A stretch of 6,704 bases of DNA from Hyphomonadaceae bacterium UBA1001 (GTDB lineage: Bacteria > Pseudomonadota > Alphaproteobacteria > Caulobacterales > Aquidulcibacteraceae). Within the stretch, counting starts at the first letter, position 1. Every line of letters starts with the position of its first letter. Position numbers and translations under genes: made by a program. Below, in pieces: positions 5,538 through 6,704 of the stretch. The stretch is taken from NCBI GenBank assembly GCA_002291875.1, contig DBAV01000115.1, forward strand, positions 1 through 6,704, in the 5' to 3' direction. A model generated the notes under the pieces. The model made no database searches. It was not told the origin of the DNA and worked only from the letters and a program-made list of their open reading frames with translations.

Positions 5538-6410
5538 ATGCCAGACGCTGCACCCCACACCGCCACCCAGGCCTGGACCTGTTTCGATGTGTCCATCGAG
5601 GACCACGTCGCCCATGTCCGCCTGAACCGTCCCGACGCCATGAACACCATGACGCGCGCGTTCTGGAACGAGCTGCCGGCCATCATCCGTGACATCGACG
5701 ACCACGCCCGCGCGCGCGTCATCGTCATCTCGTCCACCGGCAAGCATTTCTCGGCCGGCATGGACCTGGGCGTGTTCACCGACGGCGAGGGCGTGACCGG
5801 CGCACCCGGCGGCGATCCGGCCATTCGGGCCGAGGCCTTCCGCCGTCATGTGCATCACCTGCAGGACACCTTCAGCTGTCTGGACCAGGCGCGCATGCCG
5901 GTGCTGATGGCGATCCAGGGCGGGTGCATTGGCGGGGCGGTGGACTTTGCCAGCGCGTGTGACATCCGCTGGGCCACCGAGGATGCCTTTTTCTGCATCC
6001 AGGAGATCAATATCGGCATGACCGCCGATGTCGGCACCTTCCCGCGCCTGTGCAAGCTGATCCCCGAGGGCCATGTGCGCGAGCTGGCCTATACCGGCCG
6101 GCGCCTCGATGCCCGCCGCGCGCGCGAGATCGGCCTCGTCAACGAGGTCTATCCCACCCATGAGGCCATGCTGGAGGCGGTGATGGCCACCGCGCGCGAA
6201 ATCGCCTCGAAAAGCCCCCTCGCCGTGGCGGGGTCCAAGGTGATGATCAACTATGCCCGCGACCACTCGATCCGCGACGCGCTGGACTACATCGCCACCT
6301 GGCAGACCGGCATGTTCGCCCCGCCCCACATGATGGAGGCGTTCATGGCCAAAGCCCAGAAACGCGACCCGGTATTCCCCGATCTGCTCCCGGTCAAAAA
6401 GCACATGTGA
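5538..6410 (+). CDS. Crotonase-family enzyme, probable delta3,5-delta2,4-dienoyl-CoA isomerase
   Basis: A 290-residue crotonase-fold protein that probably shifts double bonds of 3,5-dienoyl-CoA to 2,4-dienoyl-CoA during beta-oxidation of unsaturated fatty acids with odd-numbered double bonds. Oxyanion-hole segments are HFSAGMDLG (70-78) and IQGGCIGGAVDFASACDIR (126-144). Three acidic residues, D136 (GAVD), E156 (IQEI) and D164 (TADVG), occur with spacings of 20 and 8. These spacings are identical to D176, E196 and D204 of rat ECH1, the dienoyl-CoA isomerase. Later segments SKSPLAVAGSK (224-234), YARDHSIRDALDYIATWQ (239-256) and the M-rich tail also resemble ECH1. A plain enoyl-CoA hydratase would have Glu at the first catalytic site. 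GAGGA lies six bases before the ATG. It has a candidate promoter of its own, and a large inverted repeat follows it. Confidence 0.88.
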   Translation: MPDAAPHTATQAWTCFDVSIEDHVAHVRLNRPDAMNTMTRAFWNELPAIIRDIDDHARARVIVISSTGKHFSAGMDLGVFTDGEGVTGAPGGDPAIRAEAFRRHVHHLQDTFSCLDQARMPVLMAIQGGCIGGAVDFASACDIRWATEDAFFCIQEINIGMTADVGTFPRLCKLIPEGHVRELAYTGRRLDARRAREIGLVNEVYPTHEAMLEAVMATAREIASKSPLAVAGSKVMINYARDHSIRDALDYIATWQTGMFAPPHMMEAFMAKAQKRDPVFPDLLPVKKHM

Positions 6411-6417
6411 GGGCGCG

Positions 6418-6484
6418 CCGGAGCGCGGGCCTCCGTGCCCGCATTTTCCCGGTCCGGGTGCGGGCACGGAGGCCCGCGCTCCGG
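6418..6484. terminator. Perfect 26-bp inverted repeat; terminator-like hairpin without a T-run
   Basis: The arms at 6418-6443 and 6459-6484 are exactly complementary over all 26 bases, around a 15-nt loop (6444-6458). The loop holds TTTT and a nested CCCGG-T-CCGGG palindrome. It starts 8 nt after the crotonase stop codon, so it probably forms a very stable 3' hairpin that ends or protects that transcript. No T-tract follows either arm, so classic intrinsic termination is doubtful. A dispersed repeat is the other explanation. Confidence 0.6.
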
Positions 6485-6549
6485 GGGTCGACTCCGCGCG
6501 ATCGGACCGCCATGTCCTTGACACCGAATCCTTGAGCACGGAGCCACCA

Positions 6550-6704
6550 ATGTCGCAGACCCCGTCGCCCCGCCATGCGCCCATCGTGATCATCGGCTCG
6601 GGGCCGGCGGGGTATACGGCGGCGATCTATGCGGCGCGGGCGATGCGCCGGCCGGTGCTGATTGCGGGGCTGCAGCCGGGCGGGCAGCTGACCATCACCA
6701 CCGA
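6550..6704 (+). CDS. trxB: Thioredoxin reductase TrxB, N-terminal fragment (runs off window)
   Basis: FAD-dependent enzyme that uses NADPH to reduce thioredoxin in the cytosol. Only the first 51 codons are visible. They contain the FAD dinucleotide-binding motif IVIIGSGPAGYTAAIYAARA (12-31) and PGGQLTITT (43-51). This is the order and spacing of E. coli TrxB, where GSGPAGYTAA is followed by GGQLTTTTEVENWPG. The redox CxxC lies beyond the window. The ATG is preceded by GGAG six bases upstream. A ferredoxin-NADP reductase of the TrxB-like type cannot be fully excluded from the N-terminus, but GGQL followed by TITT favours TrxB. Confidence 0.9.
   Translation, partial: MSQTPSPRHAPIVIIGSGPAGYTAAIYAARAMRRPVLIAGLQPGGQLTITT

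Noticed and set aside
6518..6523. Perfect TTGACA upstream of trxB as a -35 box
   Set aside because: At 16-18 bp downstream there is no -10-like hexamer, and that position falls on the ribosome-binding site, so transcription would begin too close to or inside trxB.
5310..6593. 427-codon minus-strand open frame over the crotonase gene
   Set aside because: It is antisense to a clear crotonase gene and passes through both non-coding inverted-repeat regions. Its length reflects GC bias.
1..6704. Mobile element, CRISPR, defence, toxin-antitoxin or other novel system
   Set aside because: All sizeable coding regions belong to known housekeeping or metabolic families, apart from the TPR and DUF1508 genes. 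No transposase, integrase, spaced repeat array, or clustered unknown genes were found.

Overview
The window is very GC-rich, densely coded bacterial chromosome. Its proteins look alphaproteobacterial, probably Rhodobacterales or a close relative. The Fur-family regulator is of the alphaproteobacterial Fur/Mur type, the GC-rich promoter-like sites have -10 boxes such as TAGGGT and TAGGCT, and short dispersed palindromic repeats lie between genes. This placement rests on recognised protein families only; no 16S or other definitive marker is present. Everything looks like vertically inherited housekeeping or metabolic sequence. I see no phage, transposase, CRISPR, toxin-antitoxin or defence genes, no tRNA or rRNA, and no convincing undescribed multi-gene system.

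Layout. (1) 1-81: right-hand part of a dispersed imperfect-palindrome repeat. (2) 85-1107, minus strand: class I fructose-bisphosphate aldolase with its own candidate promoter. (3) 1108-1281: divergent control region, with a small inverted repeat directly against the start of the next gene. (4) 1282-4300, plus strand: a tight five-gene cluster of a RutE-like nitroreductase, tsaB, rimI, a Fur/Mur regulator and dapB. The junctions are a 1-nt gap, a 17-nt overlap, a spacer of about 70 nt, and a 4-nt overlap. (5) 4381-5001: exported TPR protein. (6) 5153-5326: 57-residue YegP/DUF1508 protein. (7) 5359-5463: second copy of the dispersed repeat. (8) 5538-6410: crotonase-fold enzyme with the three acidic residues of delta3,5-delta2,4-dienoyl-CoA isomerase. 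(9) 6418-6484: perfect 26-bp inverted repeat. (10) 6550 to the window end: N-terminus of thioredoxin reductase.

How the genes fit together. tsaB (tRNA t6A synthesis) and rimI (N-terminal acetylation of ribosomal protein S18) are a frequent bacterial pair in translation quality. Here they sit between an FMN nitroreductase resembling malonic semialdehyde reductase and a metal-responsive regulator coupled to dapB (lysine/diaminopimelate synthesis). The last link has no obvious pathway logic and may simply be shared transcription. The aldolase serves glycolysis/gluconeogenesis, the crotonase serves beta-oxidation of unsaturated acyl-CoAs, and trxB serves thiol redox balance. These three appear to be independent units. 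The most notable non-coding features are the two related repeat copies, the 26-bp inverted repeat, and the similar promoter-like sites before the TPR and DUF1508 genes.
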